40,318 nt of DNA from an uncultured Prevotellaceae bacterium (lineage in GTDB: Bacteria > Bacteroidota > Bacteroidia > Bacteroidales > Bacteroidaceae), in contig ONLU01000035.1 of the NCBI GenBank assembly GCA_900318795.1, positions 1-40,318 on the forward strand, read 5' to 3'. A program made the position numbers and the translations under genes. The notes below the pieces were generated by a model. The model was not told the origin of the DNA and ran no database searches. It saw only the letters and a program-made list of their open reading frames with translations. This document shows, piece by piece, positions 15,509-25,424 of the stretch. Within the stretch, counting starts at the first letter, position 1; every line of letters starts with the position of its first letter.

Positions 15509-16906
15509 TTAGTTGTTATGCATAAATTCTTCCAGTTCTGCCGGGTGGTAGGGTATGCGCTTGCTACCCAGGAAACGGCATCCGTCCTTGGTGATCAGCA
15601 CATCGTCCTCGATGCGTATGCCACCGAAGTCCTTGTAGTTTTCCAGCTTGTCGAAGTTCAGGAACTCCTTGCAGTGTCCGCTGGCCTTCCACTCGTCAAT
15701 CAGAGCGGGGATGAAATAGATGCCAGGCTCGTCAGTGACAACAAAACCTTCCTGCAGCTTACGTCCCATGCGCAGGCAATTGGTGCCAAACTGTTCCAAG
15801 TTGGGGCGCGTCTCATCGTCGAAACCTACATAGATTTGTCCCAGACCTTCCATGTCGTGAACATCCATACCCATCATGTGACCTAACCCGTGAGGCAGGA
15901 ACATAGCGTGGGCACCAGCCTGCAAGGCTTCTTCGGTGTCGCCTCGCATAAGCCCGAGCTCTTTGAGCCGCTCTATCATCATGCGACAGACAGCAAAGTG
16001 GACATCCATGTATTTCACGCCAGGTTTGGCGACCTGTAGCACATAGTCGTGGCAAGCCTCGACAATAGAGTATATCTCCAACTGACGCTGGCTGAACTTG
16101 CCGGAAACAGGCATCGTTCTGGTGTGGTCTGAGCAATAGTCGTCCAGTTCGCAGCCTGCGTCACAAAGGGCCAGACGCCCTGCTTCCAATTTGTTTTCAG
16201 AAGGTGCTCCGTGCATGATTTCTCCGTGCTGGGAGAAAATGGTGGCAAAGCTGACTCCGCTTGCCAATGAACGTGCAATGCCGTCTACCTGTCCTCCGAC
16301 GAAACGTTCCGTGACCCCGGGCTTGATGAGCAGCTGGGCCGTGGTGTGCATGGCATAGCCAATGTCGCAGGCACGATCGATGGCCTCGATTTCCTGAACT
16401 TCCTTGGTGGAGCGCATTTTCACAACAGCTTGAATCAGTGCGGTTGACGCGCATTCTTTCTGCTTGGCAGGATGAATGCCCAGCAAGTCCATGATCTGTA
16501 TCTTGGTGTCGAATCTGTAGGGAGGCAGGAAGTGCACCTGTCTGCCACTTGCCGACTGGCCGTTGACGATGGCTTTCAGCTGTGACATAGGGGCAGTCTT
16601 GACGATGCCAACTTCTGAAGCCAGGTCAGCCACAGATGGCGTAAAGCCCATCCACACGATATCCTCTACATCAATATCGTCGCCAAGCAGCCATTCCTCG
16701 TCGTTGTCAATATCTATGACACCCACCAGGCCATCGCGATGCTGGCCGAAAAAGTAGAGAAAGGATGAATCCTGTCTCATGGGTGCATAGGCATTGGCAG
16801 GATAGTTGTAGGGAGCCTCGTTGTTGCCGAAGAGTACAATGACACCTTCGCCGACAAGTTGCTTGAGTTCCGCTCTGCGTCGGATATAAGTTTCTTTGCT
16901 AAACAT
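15509..16906 (-). CDS. pepP: Xaa-Pro aminopeptidase (aminopeptidase P family)
   Basis: A 465-residue M24 metallopeptidase, with an N-terminal AMP_N domain (about residues 1-130: VIVLFGNNEAPYNYPANAYA) and a C-terminal pita-bread domain. The two-metal ligands are seen in DAGCELDDYCSDHTRTM (two Asp), the His of HGLGHMMGMDVHD, the Glu of VVTDEPGIYF and the Glu of GGIRIEDDVL. It removes N-terminal residues preceding proline. It has no signal peptide. It is first in an operon with the C1 peptidase and YhcH protein; the promoter box lies at 16938-16945. Confidence 0.93.
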   Translation of the reverse strand: MFSKETYIRRRAELKQLVGEGVIVLFGNNEAPYNYPANAYAPMRQDSSFLYFFGQHRDGLVGVIDIDNDEEWLLGDDIDVEDIVWMGFTPSVADLASEVGIVKTAPMSQLKAIVNGQSASGRQVHFLPPYRFDTKIQIMDLLGIHPAKQKECASTALIQAVVKMRSTKEVQEIEAIDRACDIGYAMHTTAQLLIKPGVTERFVGGQVDGIARSLASGVSFATIFSQHGEIMHGAPSENKLEAGRLALCDAGCELDDYCSDHTRTMPVSGKFSQRQLEIYSIVEACHDYVLQVAKPGVKYMDVHFAVCRMMIERLKELGLMRGDTEEALQAGAHAMFLPHGLGHMMGMDVHDMEGLGQIYVGFDDETRPNLEQFGTNCLRMGRKLQEGFVVTDEPGIYFIPALIDEWKASGHCKEFLNFDKLENYKDFGGIRIEDDVLITKDGCRFLGSKRIPYHPAELEEFMHNN

Positions 16907-16937
16907 GATTTATTATATAATAATGTGGTTTTGTTTG

Positions 16938-16945
16938 CAAATTTA
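16938..16945 (-). promoter_or_regulatory. -7 box of the peptidase operon
   Basis: The reverse complement TAAATTTG matches TAnnTTTG, 31 bases before the pepP ATG, in the 78-bp gap after uvrA. Confidence 0.55.
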
Positions 16946-16984
16946 CGAATTTGTTGCCAATTATCTGCCTATAGGGGTCAGATA

Positions 16985-19828
16985 TTAATCTTTTTTGTGT
17001 TTACAGCGTTCCAGTTCTTCCTTCAGGAATTTGGGAGTGAAACCCTTCTTGCTTTTGGCTATTTGCTCTGGTGTTCCTGTTGAGAGCACGCAACCGCCGT
17101 TTCGTCCGCCTTCAGGGCCCATGTCGATGATGTGGTCTGCCAGTTTGATGACGTCCAGATTGTGCTCAATGACGATGACGGTGTTTCCACGGTCTACCAG
17201 TTTCTGCAAGACATCCATGAGGATGCGTATGTCCTCGAAGTGCAGGCCCGTGGTGGGCTCGTCCAGGATGTAGAGCGTCTTGCCAGTGTCTTTCTTTGAC
17301 AGTTCCGTGGCCAGCTTGACGCGTTGGCTCTCACCACCGGAAAGGGTCGTGGAGGGCTGGCCTAATTTGATATATCCCAGTCCCACGTCTTGGATGGTCT
17401 TGATTTTTCGGAGAATTTCCGGAACGTTTTCGAAGAATTCCACGGCCTGGTTGATAGTCATGTCCAGTACATCGGCTATTGACTTGCCCTTGAAGCGTAC
17501 TTCTAACGTTTCGCGGTTGTAGCGTTTGCCATGACACTCTTCACAAGGTACCTGGATGTCAGGCAGGAAGTTCATTTCAATGGTCTTGTATCCATTGCCG
17601 CCACATGTCTCACAGCGGCCTCCCTTGACATTGAACGAGAAGCGTCCGGGCTTGTAGCCCCTGATCTGAGCCTCGGGCAGGTTGACAAATAGCGAGCGGA
17701 TGTCTGCAAAGACTCCCGTATAGGTCGCAGGGTTAGAACGCGGCGTCCGTCCTATGGGACTTTGGTCTACGTTGGTAACCTTGTCAATATGTTCCAGGCC
17801 TTCGATGGAGTCATAGGGCATGGGAGCCTGCAGCGAACGGTAGAAGTGCTTGGAGAGGATGGGGTAGAGCGTTTCGTTGATGAGTGTTGACTTGCCAGAG
17901 CCGGAAACGCCTGTTACAACAATCAGTTCACCCAGCGGAAACGTTACGTCGATGTTCTTGAGGTTGTTGCCTTTACAACCATGCAGAACGAGCGAATGGC
18001 CATTTCCCTTCCGTCGTTGTGGAGGCAGCATAATGTTCTGCTGCCCACTTAGGTATTGAGCCGTAATGGTGTTGGTCTTCAGCATCTCGTCTACGGTGCC
18101 TTGGAATACCACCTCGCCGCCCTTGCGGCCTGCCTTGGGACCAATATCCACAATATAGTCTGCTGCCAGCATCATGTCGCGGTCATGTTCTACCACGATG
18201 ACGGTATTGCCCAAATCGCGTAATTCCTTCAACGACTTGATGAGTCTGTCGTTGTCACGCTGATGCAGACCGATGGAAGGCTCGTCGAGAATGTAAAGCA
18301 CATTGACCAGCTGCGATCCAATCTGGGTTGCCAGTCTTATGCGCTGGCTTTCTCCACCGGAGAGAGAGGCCGACTGACGGTTAAGAGCCAGGTAGTCCAA
18401 GCCAACCTCCAGCAGGAAGTCCAGACGTGTACGTATCTCCTTCAGTATCTCTGTTGCAATCTGGCTCTGCTGGTGGTCCAGATGCTTTGGACAGTCGTCC
18501 AGCCATTGGCGTAAGTCTGTCAGGTCCATATTGGCAAGCTCTGAGATGTTCTTGTCCCAGATTTTGTACGAGAGGGCCTCGCGATTCAGACGCTGTCCCT
18601 TGCACTCAGGACATTCACATTCGGCCAGAAACTGGTCTGCCCATTTCTGTCCACTGCTGGAGTCGTCGCTCTCCATCACGGAGCGTAGGTATTTTACCAC
18701 TCCATCGTAGTCAACAAAGTAGTCGCTGGAGGTATGTACCAGTTCTTTGTCAATTCGTACCCTGTCTAACGAACCGTAGAGGATCTCGTTCAGTGCCTCT
18801 TCAGGAATGTCGGCAATGGGTGTCTTCAGGTCACAGTCGTATTTGTGCAGGATGGCGTCAATCTGCCAGAATATCATCTGGCTTTTATATTTGCCAAGTG
18901 GCACAATGCCTCCCTCATGAATGCTGTGCTTTCGGTTGGGGATGACCTTGCTCATGTCTATTTCGTTGATGTATCCCAGTCCTTTGCATCGCGGACATGC
19001 TCCCTGTGGCGAGTTGAATGAGAACGTGTTGGGAGCCGGGTCGGAATAGGAAATACCCGTAGTAGGGCACATCAGTCGTTTCGAGAAGTGCTTGACCTGG
19101 CCGGTTTCAAAGTCCATAATCATCAGCAACCCCTCGCCTTGTCTCATCGCTATCTGGATGGTTTTCTTCAGCCGTTCGTCTGCTGTGTCCTTTACTGCCA
19201 TCCTGTCAATGACTACTTCGATGTCATGATTCTTGTATCGGTCAACCTTCATGCCTCGGGTGATCTCCTGCACTTCGCCGTCTACGCGGACATGCAGGTA
19301 TCCCTTGCGTCGCATGCTTTCAAACAACTCGCGATAGTGTCCCTTGCGGCTACGCACCAAAGGTGCCAGGATGAGAATCTTGCGGCCGGCATAGTTGTTG
19401 ACAATCATGTCGATGACCTTTTCCTCCGTGTATTTCACCATGAGCTCACCTGTCATGTAGCTGTAAGCCTTGCCTGCCCGTGCGAAGAGCAGACGCATGT
19501 AGTCGTAGATTTCGGTAGTGGTGCCAACAGTAGAACGCGGATTCTTGTTGGTGGTCTTCTGCTCGATGCTGATGACTGGTGAGAGTCCTGTAATCTTGTC
19601 GACGTCAGGTCGCTCCATACCTCCGAGAAAGTTGCGGGTATACGCCGAGAAGGTCTCAATATATCGGCGCTGTCCTTCAGCAAAGATGGTGTCGAATGCC
19701 AAACTGGACTTTCCGCTTCCGCTCAGTCCGGTGATGACGGTCAGTGAGTGGCGGGGTATTTCGACATCTATATTTTTTAAATTATGTACGCGCGCGCCCC
19801 AGACATTAATCTTGCTTTCACTACTCAT
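16985..19828 (-). CDS. uvrA: excinuclease ABC subunit A
   Basis: A 947-residue protein of normal UvrA length. It has two ABC cassettes: Walker [16 protein letters not shown] near residue 33 and [15 protein letters not shown] near residue 640; two signatures [14 protein letters not shown] and [14 protein letters not shown]; and zinc modules CPRCKGLG and CETCGGNG with CEECHGKR. UvrA finds bulky DNA lesions and loads UvrB in nucleotide-excision repair. Its ATG overlaps the stop of the upstream CHU_C gene by four bases, so it appears co-transcribed from the divergent promoter near 20554. No SOS-like operator was seen. Confidence 0.97.
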   Translation of the reverse strand: MSSESKINVWGARVHNLKNIDVEIPRHSLTVITGLSGSGKSSLAFDTIFAEGQRRYIETFSAYTRNFLGGMERPDVDKITGLSPVISIEQKTTNKNPRSTVGTTTEIYDYMRLLFARAGKAYSYMTGELMVKYTEEKVIDMIVNNYAGRKILILAPLVRSRKGHYRELFESMRRKGYLHVRVDGEVQEITRGMKVDRYKNHDIEVVIDRMAVKDTADERLKKTIQIAMRQGEGLLMIMDFETGQVKHFSKRLMCPTTGISYSDPAPNTFSFNSPQGACPRCKGLGYINEIDMSKVIPNRKHSIHEGGIVPLGKYKSQMIFWQIDAILHKYDCDLKTPIADIPEEALNEILYGSLDRVRIDKELVHTSSDYFVDYDGVVKYLRSVMESDDSSSGQKWADQFLAECECPECKGQRLNREALSYKIWDKNISELANMDLTDLRQWLDDCPKHLDHQQSQIATEILKEIRTRLDFLLEVGLDYLALNRQSASLSGGESQRIRLATQIGSQLVNVLYILDEPSIGLHQRDNDRLIKSLKELRDLGNTVIVVEHDRDMMLAADYIVDIGPKAGRKGGEVVFQGTVDEMLKTNTITAQYLSGQQNIMLPPQRRKGNGHSLVLHGCKGNNLKNIDVTFPLGELIVVTGVSGSGKSTLINETLYPILSKHFYRSLQAPMPYDSIEGLEHIDKVTNVDQSPIGRTPRSNPATYTGVFADIRSLFVNLPEAQIRGYKPGRFSFNVKGGRCETCGGNGYKTIEMNFLPDIQVPCEECHGKRYNRETLEVRFKGKSIADVLDMTINQAVEFFENVPEILRKIKTIQDVGLGYIKLGQPSTTLSGGESQRVKLATELSKKDTGKTLYILDEPTTGLHFEDIRILMDVLQKLVDRGNTVIVIEHNLDVIKLADHIIDMGPEGGRNGGCVLSTGTPEQIAKSKKGFTPKFLKEELERCKHKKD

Positions 19829-20532
19829 TCTTCACCTCCTGTGCTGTTTGTTACGGGATTGAAATTGCGTATCAGGTTCACATCCCTTCTGATATCGTAG
19901 ACCTTGCCGTCAGCTCCTCGTGCGTTTACCAGTACAAAATAGACACCATCTTTCACAGGCGACCCGTGATAGGTTCCGTCCCATCCGGAGCTGATGTCCG
20001 TCCACTCGTAGAGTTTCTGTCCCCATCTGTTGAAAATGTACGCATGGAACTCGACGATGCTTCGATAGCGACCTGTTGATTCAGGATTGCAGACTCCCTT
20101 GGCACCATAGATGTCATTGTGATTGTCTCCATTGGGTGAGAATGCGTTAGGCATTTCCAAATGACTATCGCTGATGACGACAGTGAGAGTGCCCTCTTCA
20201 ACTACTTCATCGGCATTTTTTACCAGTAGTGTAACTGTGGTCTCGCCAGACTCTCTGAAGTCAAACTCTGTGTTTTCTTCATAGCGGGTGACTTCGCTGA
20301 AACCATCAGGACCGACATGGATGAAATGCCATTCCAGTGAGGAACCTGCTTCCAGCGATTCGGCATTGGCGACGAAACGGACATGTAGCGGGGCGTCACC
20401 TTCAACTTTTTCCGTTTCTCTGATTTCGTTGCCGTCTTTGTCCGTATAGATTGCGGTGGGTGTGATGGTTGCCCAAATGGCAATAGGCATCCAACAGACT
20501 ATTAATAATGAGATAATTCTGCTAATTTTCAT
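19825..20532 (-). CDS. secreted protein with CHU_C (gliding/T9SS type B) C-terminal domain
   Basis: A 235-residue protein with a signal peptide ([20 protein letters not shown]), a PKD/Ig-like domain (about residues 35-125: [20 protein letters not shown]) and a CHU_C domain (about residues 128-225) with [31 protein letters not shown] and [18 protein letters not shown]. Such domains target proteins through the type 9 secretion system and anchor them at the cell surface. The C-terminus extends slightly past the domain and overlaps the uvrA start by 4 bases. An operon of a surface protein with uvrA is functionally odd and probably reflects simple gene packing. Confidence 0.85.
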   Translation of the reverse strand: MKISRIISLLIVCWMPIAIWATITPTAIYTDKDGNEIRETEKVEGDAPLHVRFVANAESLEAGSSLEWHFIHVGPDGFSEVTRYEENTEFDFRESGETTVTLLVKNADEVVEEGTLTVVISDSHLEMPNAFSPNGDNHNDIYGAKGVCNPESTGRYRSIVEFHAYIFNRWGQKLYEWTDISSGWDGTYHGSPVKDGVYFVLVNARGADGKVYDIRRDVNLIRNFNPVTNSTGGEE

Positions 20533-20553
20533 CTTGAAATATGATTATTTTTG

Positions 20554-20561
20554 CAAAATTA
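20554..20561 (-). promoter_or_regulatory. -7 box of the CHU_C-uvrA unit
   Basis: The reverse complement TAATTTTG matches TAnnTTTG, about 22 bases before the ATG at 20532. It is half of a divergent pair with 20595-20602. Confidence 0.6.
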
Positions 20562-20564
20562 CTG

Positions 20565-20592
20565 AAAAAAGTAGAACTTCCGCTACTTTTTT
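20565..20592. promoter_or_regulatory. inverted repeat between divergent promoters
   Basis: AAAAAAGTAG and CTACTTTTTT form a 10-bp stem between the two opposed -7 boxes. A second pair, CGCTAC and GTAGCG, brackets the + strand -7 box. It could be an operator or only A/T-rich promoter structure. Confidence 0.35.
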
Positions 20593-20594
20593 TG

Positions 20595-20602
20595 TAATTT
20601 TG
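20595..20602 (+). promoter_or_regulatory. -7 box of the LysM/PBP gene
   Basis: TAATTTTG matches TAnnTTTG, 27 bases before the ATG at 20630. Confidence 0.6.
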
Positions 20603-20629
20603 TAGCGCAAAACTGAAAAATGTCGATTT

Positions 20630-22009
20630 ATGAAACAAATATGGAGATATTTATTGCTGTTTTCCGTCTGCTCTCTGATGACGGAGACAGCTTTGTCACA
20701 ATCACAAGTCTTTAAGGACCTGCATGAGGTAAAGCGCAAGGAGACCATCTTTGGCATTGCCCGGGATAATGGCCTGACAGTCCAGGAGTTGCTGGATGCC
20801 AATCCCGAAATGAACACTCCAGGCTATGAGCTGAAGGTAGGTGCTGTCATCAAGATACCTTTCCGCAAAGGTGAGAAGGTGGCTGCTATCCAGGAGAACT
20901 ATGCACCTTCTGCGTCGAAGACCACTAATGCCCAGGCTTCCGTCGATATGCGCCAGCGTGAAATCCGCGTCGGCATTATGCTGCCCTTGCACAAACTGAA
21001 TGGTGACGGCAAGCGCATGGTCGAATACTATCGTGGTGTGCTGATGGCATGCGACAGCCTGAAGGCAAATGGTGTCTCTACCGATATCCGTGCCTGGAAT
21101 GTGGCTGAAGATACTGATATTGACCAGATTCTGAAGGACCCTCAGGCAGCGACACGCGATCTCATTATCGGTCCGCTTTACAGCAAGCAGGTAAAAGCCT
21201 TGGGCGACTTTGCCAGAGCCCGCAACATTCGTGTACTCATCCCGTTCTCCATTAATTCCACTGAGGTCTACGACAATGCAAACCTGTTTCAGGTATATCA
21301 GAATGGCAATACGTTGAACGAGGCTATTATCTATCGTTTTAACCAGCGTTTTAAGAACTGTCATCCAGTCATCATTGACTGCAATGATACCACCAGCACC
21401 AAAGGAGCATTTACTGCTGCTCTTCGCCGCAAGTTAGAACAGGAGGGTATCGTTTACTCCATTACCAATCTGAAGTCGAACGAGAGCTTGTTCCAGAAAT
21501 GCTTCTCAACAACCCAGCGAAACGTGGTCATCCTGAATACCAGCCGTTCTGCCGAACTGAGCGTGGCCTTTGCAAAACTCAACGGCATGATGCTAAACAG
21601 CCCCCAACTCCAGATATCCCTGTTTGGCTATCCGGAGTGGTTGCAGTACACCCGTTCACATCTGGAGAATTTCTATAAGTTCGATACTTATGTGCCTTCT
21701 ACCTATTATATGAATCCTCTCTCGACACGTTCAGAGCGAATCAAGCAGAAGTACCGCTGGAATTTCCATCAGGACATGCAATCCTATCCCCAGCGTTTTG
21801 CAGTCACTGGTTTCGACCATGCCTACTTCTTCATCAAGGGACTGCACCTCTATGGCAAGAACTTCATGGGGGGCTCTGGTATGGTTGGCTATACGCCCAT
21901 CCAGTCGCCTCTGCATTTTGAGCGTATTGGTAATGGAGGTATGCAGAATCGCTCATTGCTTTTCGTACATTACCAGCGTGACCAGAGGATTGAAACCGTT
22001 AACTTTTGA
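20630..22009 (+). CDS. LysM plus periplasmic-binding-protein-like protein
   Basis: A 459-residue exported protein: signal peptide (MKQIWRYLLLFSVCSLMTET, cleaved near ALS), one LysM module at about residues 33-78 (HEVKRKETIFGIARDNGLTV to VGAVIKIPF), then from about residue 105 a type I periplasmic-binding fold starting IRVGIMLPLHKLNGDG and containing DLIIGPLYSKQVKALGDFAR. LysM binds peptidoglycan; the second domain resembles the branched-chain amino-acid-binding/LpoA-type fold, so a cell-wall-attached sensor or activator of envelope synthesis is plausible. The PorT-like barrel gene follows 18 bases later, suggesting a periplasm/outer-membrane pair. Confidence 0.8.
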   Translation: MKQIWRYLLLFSVCSLMTETALSQSQVFKDLHEVKRKETIFGIARDNGLTVQELLDANPEMNTPGYELKVGAVIKIPFRKGEKVAAIQENYAPSASKTTNAQASVDMRQREIRVGIMLPLHKLNGDGKRMVEYYRGVLMACDSLKANGVSTDIRAWNVAEDTDIDQILKDPQAATRDLIIGPLYSKQVKALGDFARARNIRVLIPFSINSTEVYDNANLFQVYQNGNTLNEAIIYRFNQRFKNCHPVIIDCNDTTSTKGAFTAALRRKLEQEGIVYSITNLKSNESLFQKCFSTTQRNVVILNTSRSAELSVAFAKLNGMMLNSPQLQISLFGYPEWLQYTRSHLENFYKFDTYVPSTYYMNPLSTRSERIKQKYRWNFHQDMQSYPQRFAVTGFDHAYFFIKGLHLYGKNFMGGSGMVGYTPIQSPLHFERIGNGGMQNRSLLFVHYQRDQRIETVNF

Positions 22010-22027
22010 AAATAGCAGGTTAGAAGA

Positions 22028-22822
22028 ATGATGAGAATACTTTTCCATAATCATCGGAACCATCGGCTAAGGAGTCTTTCTATATACACGCTTCTTACCC
22101 TTTTCCCTTTGATGGCCAATGCTCAGGTAGGTGAGTATCGTACAGATTTGGCAATAGGTGTCAATGGCGGCTATATGATGAACAGAATCAGTTTCCAGCC
22201 AGAAGTGCCTCAATCGAATATGGGTGGCATGACAGGCGGTCTTACTATCCGCTATACTTGCGAGAAGTATTTCAGTAGCATCTGTGCCATTACTGCCGAG
22301 GTGAACTACGGACAGATGGGTTGGAAGGAAAATATCTTTGATATCAACAACAGCCCCGTCTATTATCAGGACGACCCCGATAATCCGCTGTTTTACGAGC
22401 GTCGTATCAATTACGTCCAGATTCCCCTTTTGGCCAGATTGGGCTGGGGTAGGGAACGCCGGGGTGTTCAGGCTTTCATCCAAGTAGGACCCCAACTGGG
22501 CTTTGTCTTGAGCGAGTCTACAAACACCAATATCCAGCCTGGCTATGGCACAGTCAACCCTCGTTCTTCGAGCATTGTAGCCCAGGAGACCATGCCTGTT
22601 GAGAAGAAGTTTGACTATGGTATTACGGGAGGCGCTGGCGTTGAGCTCTCTCTTCCCAAACTGGGCCACTTCCTGGTGGAGGCACGCTATTATTTTGGTC
22701 TTGGCAATATCTATGGCAACAGCAAGCAAGACTATTTTGGCAAGTCTAACAATAGCACGATTATCATCAAGGCCTCCTATTTGTTCGACATCATCAAGAC
22801 CAAAAACGACAAGATAAAATAA
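22028..22822 (+). CDS. outer-membrane beta-barrel protein (PorT-like)
   Basis: A 264-residue protein with a signal peptide ending in MANAQ and a C-terminal barrel of amphipathic strands typical of the OMP_b-brl_2/PorT family: DLAIGVNGGYMMNRISF, RRINYVQIPLLARLGWG, GVQAFIQVGPQLGFVLS, DYGITGGAGVELSL, and a final strand ending in aromatic residues (KASYLFDIIKT). PorT-family proteins are small barrels, one of which is needed for type 9 secretion in Porphyromonas; this member cannot be assigned that role. It lies 18 bases after the LysM/PBP gene. Start choice is between two adjacent ATGs. Confidence 0.8.
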   Translation: MMRILFHNHRNHRLRSLSIYTLLTLFPLMANAQVGEYRTDLAIGVNGGYMMNRISFQPEVPQSNMGGMTGGLTIRYTCEKYFSSICAITAEVNYGQMGWKENIFDINNSPVYYQDDPDNPLFYERRINYVQIPLLARLGWGRERRGVQAFIQVGPQLGFVLSESTNTNIQPGYGTVNPRSSSIVAQETMPVEKKFDYGITGGAGVELSLPKLGHFLVEARYYFGLGNIYGNSKQDYFGKSNNSTIIIKASYLFDIIKTKNDKIK

Positions 22823-22861
22823 TCCAGGCAATCATTAATCATCAATAATTAAAAGAGTATT

Positions 22862-24400
22862 ATGTTCGAAGGACAACCGAAAGGACTATTTGCGTTGGCT
22901 CTGGCCAACACGGGTGAACGTTTTGGCTACTACACCATGCTGGCCGTCTTCGCCCTTTTCTTGAGAGCAAACTACGGATTGTCGCCCGCTCTGGCAGGCA
23001 CCATCTATAGTGCGTTCCTTATGTTCGTCTACTTCTTCCCGCTCTTTGGCGGTATGCTGGCCGACAAGTTTGGCTTTGGCAAAATGGTGACGACGGGTAT
23101 TATTATTATGTTTGCAGGTTATTTGCTGCTCAGTGTACCCTTGGGAGGAGATAGTTTCGCCCTTATCGTGATGTTGGCAGCTTTGCTGCTCATCGGCTTT
23201 GGTACAGGACTGTTCAAAGGCAATCTCCAGGTGATGGTGGGTGATCTTTACAACGATCCCAAATATGCCGACAAGCGCGACTCCGGATTCTCTATCTTCT
23301 ACATGGCTATCAATATCGGCGCCCTGTTTGCTCCGACGGCAGCCATTAAGATCAAGGAGTATGCAGAAGTTTCTCTGGGTTATAGCAGCAACGATGCCTA
23401 CCACTTCTCGTTTGCTGTGGCTTGTGCGTCGCTCATTCTCTCTATTGCCATCTACTACATCTTCCGTTCAACCTTCCGCCATACTGAGGGCGGAACCAAG
23501 AAGGTTGGTGCCAAGTCTGATGCTACCAGCGGCGAGCCCGAACTGACAAAGGAAGAGACCAAGCAGCGCATCGTAGCTCTTTGTCTGGTCTTTGCTGTGG
23601 TGATCTTCTTCTGGATGGCTTTCCACCAGAACGGACTCTCGCTGACTTACTTTGCTGACGAGTTCACCGCCCAGTCTGCAGAAGGCATGCAGGCCATGTG
23701 CTTCGATGTGTGGAATCTGGTAGCAGTCATCTTTATCGTTTATGCCCTATTCTCACTGTTCCAGTCGAAGACAAGCAAGGGTAAAGCCATTTCTGCTGTT
23801 GTCATAGCTCTGGCTGTTTGCTTCCTTTGCTTCCAATACAATAGTGTCGATGGTAGTGTCACAGTCTCTGCTCCTATCTTCCAGCAGTTCAACCCCTTCT
23901 ATGTGGTAGCGCTGACACCTGTTTCTATGGCGATTTTCGGATCGCTGGCCGCCAAGGGCAAGGAGCCCTCTGCTCCGCGTAAGATTGCCTATGGTATGAT
24001 AGTTGCGGCAGTAGCCTATGCACTGATGGCATTTAGCTCTATGGGACTGCCCATGCCGCAGACTGAGTTAGGTGCTGACGGCAATCCTGTGGCAGTTCAC
24101 GTGGCAGACGTAACCCCCAACCTGCTCATCACCGTCTATCTGGTGCTGACCTTCGGAGAACTTCTGCTCAGCCCTATGGGCATCTCCTTTGTGTCAAAGG
24201 TGGCACCTCCCAAGTACAAGGGAATGATGATGGGTGGCTGGTTTGTGGCTACTGCCATTGGCAACCAGCTTGTCGTTGTAGGCGGCCTGCTCTGGGGGGC
24301 TGTTCCTTTGTGGCTCTGCTGGAGTGTCTTCATGGGGGTCTGCCTGGTTGCTGCAGTATTCATGTTTGCTATGATGAAGCGACTTGAAAAAGTATGCTGA
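22862..24400 (+). CDS. POT-family proton-dependent oligopeptide transporter
   Basis: A 512-residue MFS/POT permease with about 12-14 hydrophobic helices. The helix 1 signature is LANTGERFGYYTM, the helix 2-3 loop GGMLADKFGFGKMV, and the helix 5 PTR2 motif FSIFYMAINIGALFAPTAA. It imports di- and tripeptides with protons across the inner membrane, matching the peptidase operon elsewhere in the window. In the helix 1 ExxER motif used for proton coupling the first Glu is Asn16 (NTGER), a substitution I recall in other Bacteroidota members. The stop overlaps the next gene by 7 bases. Confidence 0.92.
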   Translation: MFEGQPKGLFALALANTGERFGYYTMLAVFALFLRANYGLSPALAGTIYSAFLMFVYFFPLFGGMLADKFGFGKMVTTGIIIMFAGYLLLSVPLGGDSFALIVMLAALLLIGFGTGLFKGNLQVMVGDLYNDPKYADKRDSGFSIFYMAINIGALFAPTAAIKIKEYAEVSLGYSSNDAYHFSFAVACASLILSIAIYYIFRSTFRHTEGGTKKVGAKSDATSGEPELTKEETKQRIVALCLVFAVVIFFWMAFHQNGLSLTYFADEFTAQSAEGMQAMCFDVWNLVAVIFIVYALFSLFQSKTSKGKAISAVVIALAVCFLCFQYNSVDGSVTVSAPIFQQFNPFYVVALTPVSMAIFGSLAAKGKEPSAPRKIAYGMIVAAVAYALMAFSSMGLPMPQTELGADGNPVAVHVADVTPNLLITVYLVLTFGELLLSPMGISFVSKVAPPKYKGMMMGGWFVATAIGNQLVVVGGLLWGAVPLWLCWSVFMGVCLVAAVFMFAMMKRLEKVC

Positions 24401-25314
24401 CCCTGCTCCTTGCATCGCTGCTGACCTTGGTCGAGTTGAATTGTGAAAATCTGTTCGACTGTCATCATGACGAAGGAAAGCAAGATACAGAGTGGCTTCC
24501 CGACGGAAAACGTCATTGGTCTCCTGCCCGATATTGGCGAAAGCTGAACAATCTCGGGCAGGAGATTCTTTCTTGTCGGGAGGATGGTTTGCCAGACCTT
24601 GTCGCACTTGTCGAAGTGGAGAATGACTCGTGCCTGTTTGACTTGACCCATCGTTCTCTCTTGCGCAACGCTGGCTACGAGTACCTCATGACCCAGTCTC
24701 CTGACGTTCGTGGCATTGATGTTGCATTGCTCTACCAACCCTTCTCGTTTCGCCCTATCTGTTATGACTATCTGTCTGTCCAACCGATAGAGGGTATGCG
24801 GCCTACTCGGGATATTCTCTATGTCGAGGGGAGAACCCAGAACCACGACATACTACATGTTTTTGTAGTCCATGCTCCCAGTCGTTTCGGGGGAGAGCGC
24901 GCCACAAGGCCTAATCGCCGTTTGGTGGCAGACTGTCTGGCCGGTTTCATCCGCCAGTTGCCTGCTGATGCCAAAGTCATTGTGGCAGGAGACTTTAACG
25001 ACTATGCCGACTCTCCCGCTTTGCAGTATCTCGCAGACAATGGCCTCTGCAATGTGACAGCCCGGGCAAAAGGCCTGCATGGGGCTCAAGGCACCTATCG
25101 CTATGAGGGCCGTTGGGAGAGCATTGACCATGTGCTGGTCAGTGCAGCGTTGAAGGAGTGTGTCCAGCAGTCTTTTGTCAACGATGCTCCCTTCCTGATG
25201 GAGGACGATGGCCGCTATGGAGGCGTGAAACCTCTTCGCACCTATAACGGTCTACGCTACCAGCGCGGCTTCAGTGACCATCTGCCCTTGGTAGTCCGTT
25301 TCAGCCTTCCGTAA
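24394..25314 (+). CDS. endonuclease/exonuclease/phosphatase-family protein
   Basis: A 306-residue protein starting inside the transporter gene (7-base overlap; ATGCTGACC). Short hydrophobic N-terminus (MLTLLLASLLTLVELNCENL) with the EEP motif LNCENLFD, then LVALVEVEND, GIDVALLYQ, VHAPSRFGG, VAGDFNDYADS and the terminal FSDHLPLVV. These supply the Asn, Glu, Asp and His residues of the DNase I-like metallophosphoesterase fold. Bacteroidota carry many exported homologues of unknown substrate (nucleic acid, phosphoinositide or sphingomyelin phosphodiesters). The N-terminus could be a short signal peptide, though the LNCEN strand begins unusually soon after it. Confidence 0.85.
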   Translation: MLTLLLASLLTLVELNCENLFDCHHDEGKQDTEWLPDGKRHWSPARYWRKLNNLGQEILSCREDGLPDLVALVEVENDSCLFDLTHRSLLRNAGYEYLMTQSPDVRGIDVALLYQPFSFRPICYDYLSVQPIEGMRPTRDILYVEGRTQNHDILHVFVVHAPSRFGGERATRPNRRLVADCLAGFIRQLPADAKVIVAGDFNDYADSPALQYLADNGLCNVTARAKGLHGAQGTYRYEGRWESIDHVLVSAALKECVQQSFVNDAPFLMEDDGRYGGVKPLRTYNGLRYQRGFSDHLPLVVRFSLP

Positions 25315-25364
25315 ATCGCTTCACGGATAGGAAGGATAATAAACGCTAAAAGTGGGCAGACTTA

Positions 25365-25396
25365 TTTGGTCAGTCCATTTCTTTTTATTACTTTTG
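25365..25396 (+). promoter_or_regulatory. promoter of aspS
   Basis: A -33 TTTG at 25365-25368 and a -7 TACTTTTG at 25389-25396 are separated by 20 bases, a good match to the Bacteroidota consensus, 28 bases before the ATG. Confidence 0.75.
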
Positions 25397-25424
25397 CAGG
25401 CTGTAAGAAAAACCAATTATAATA

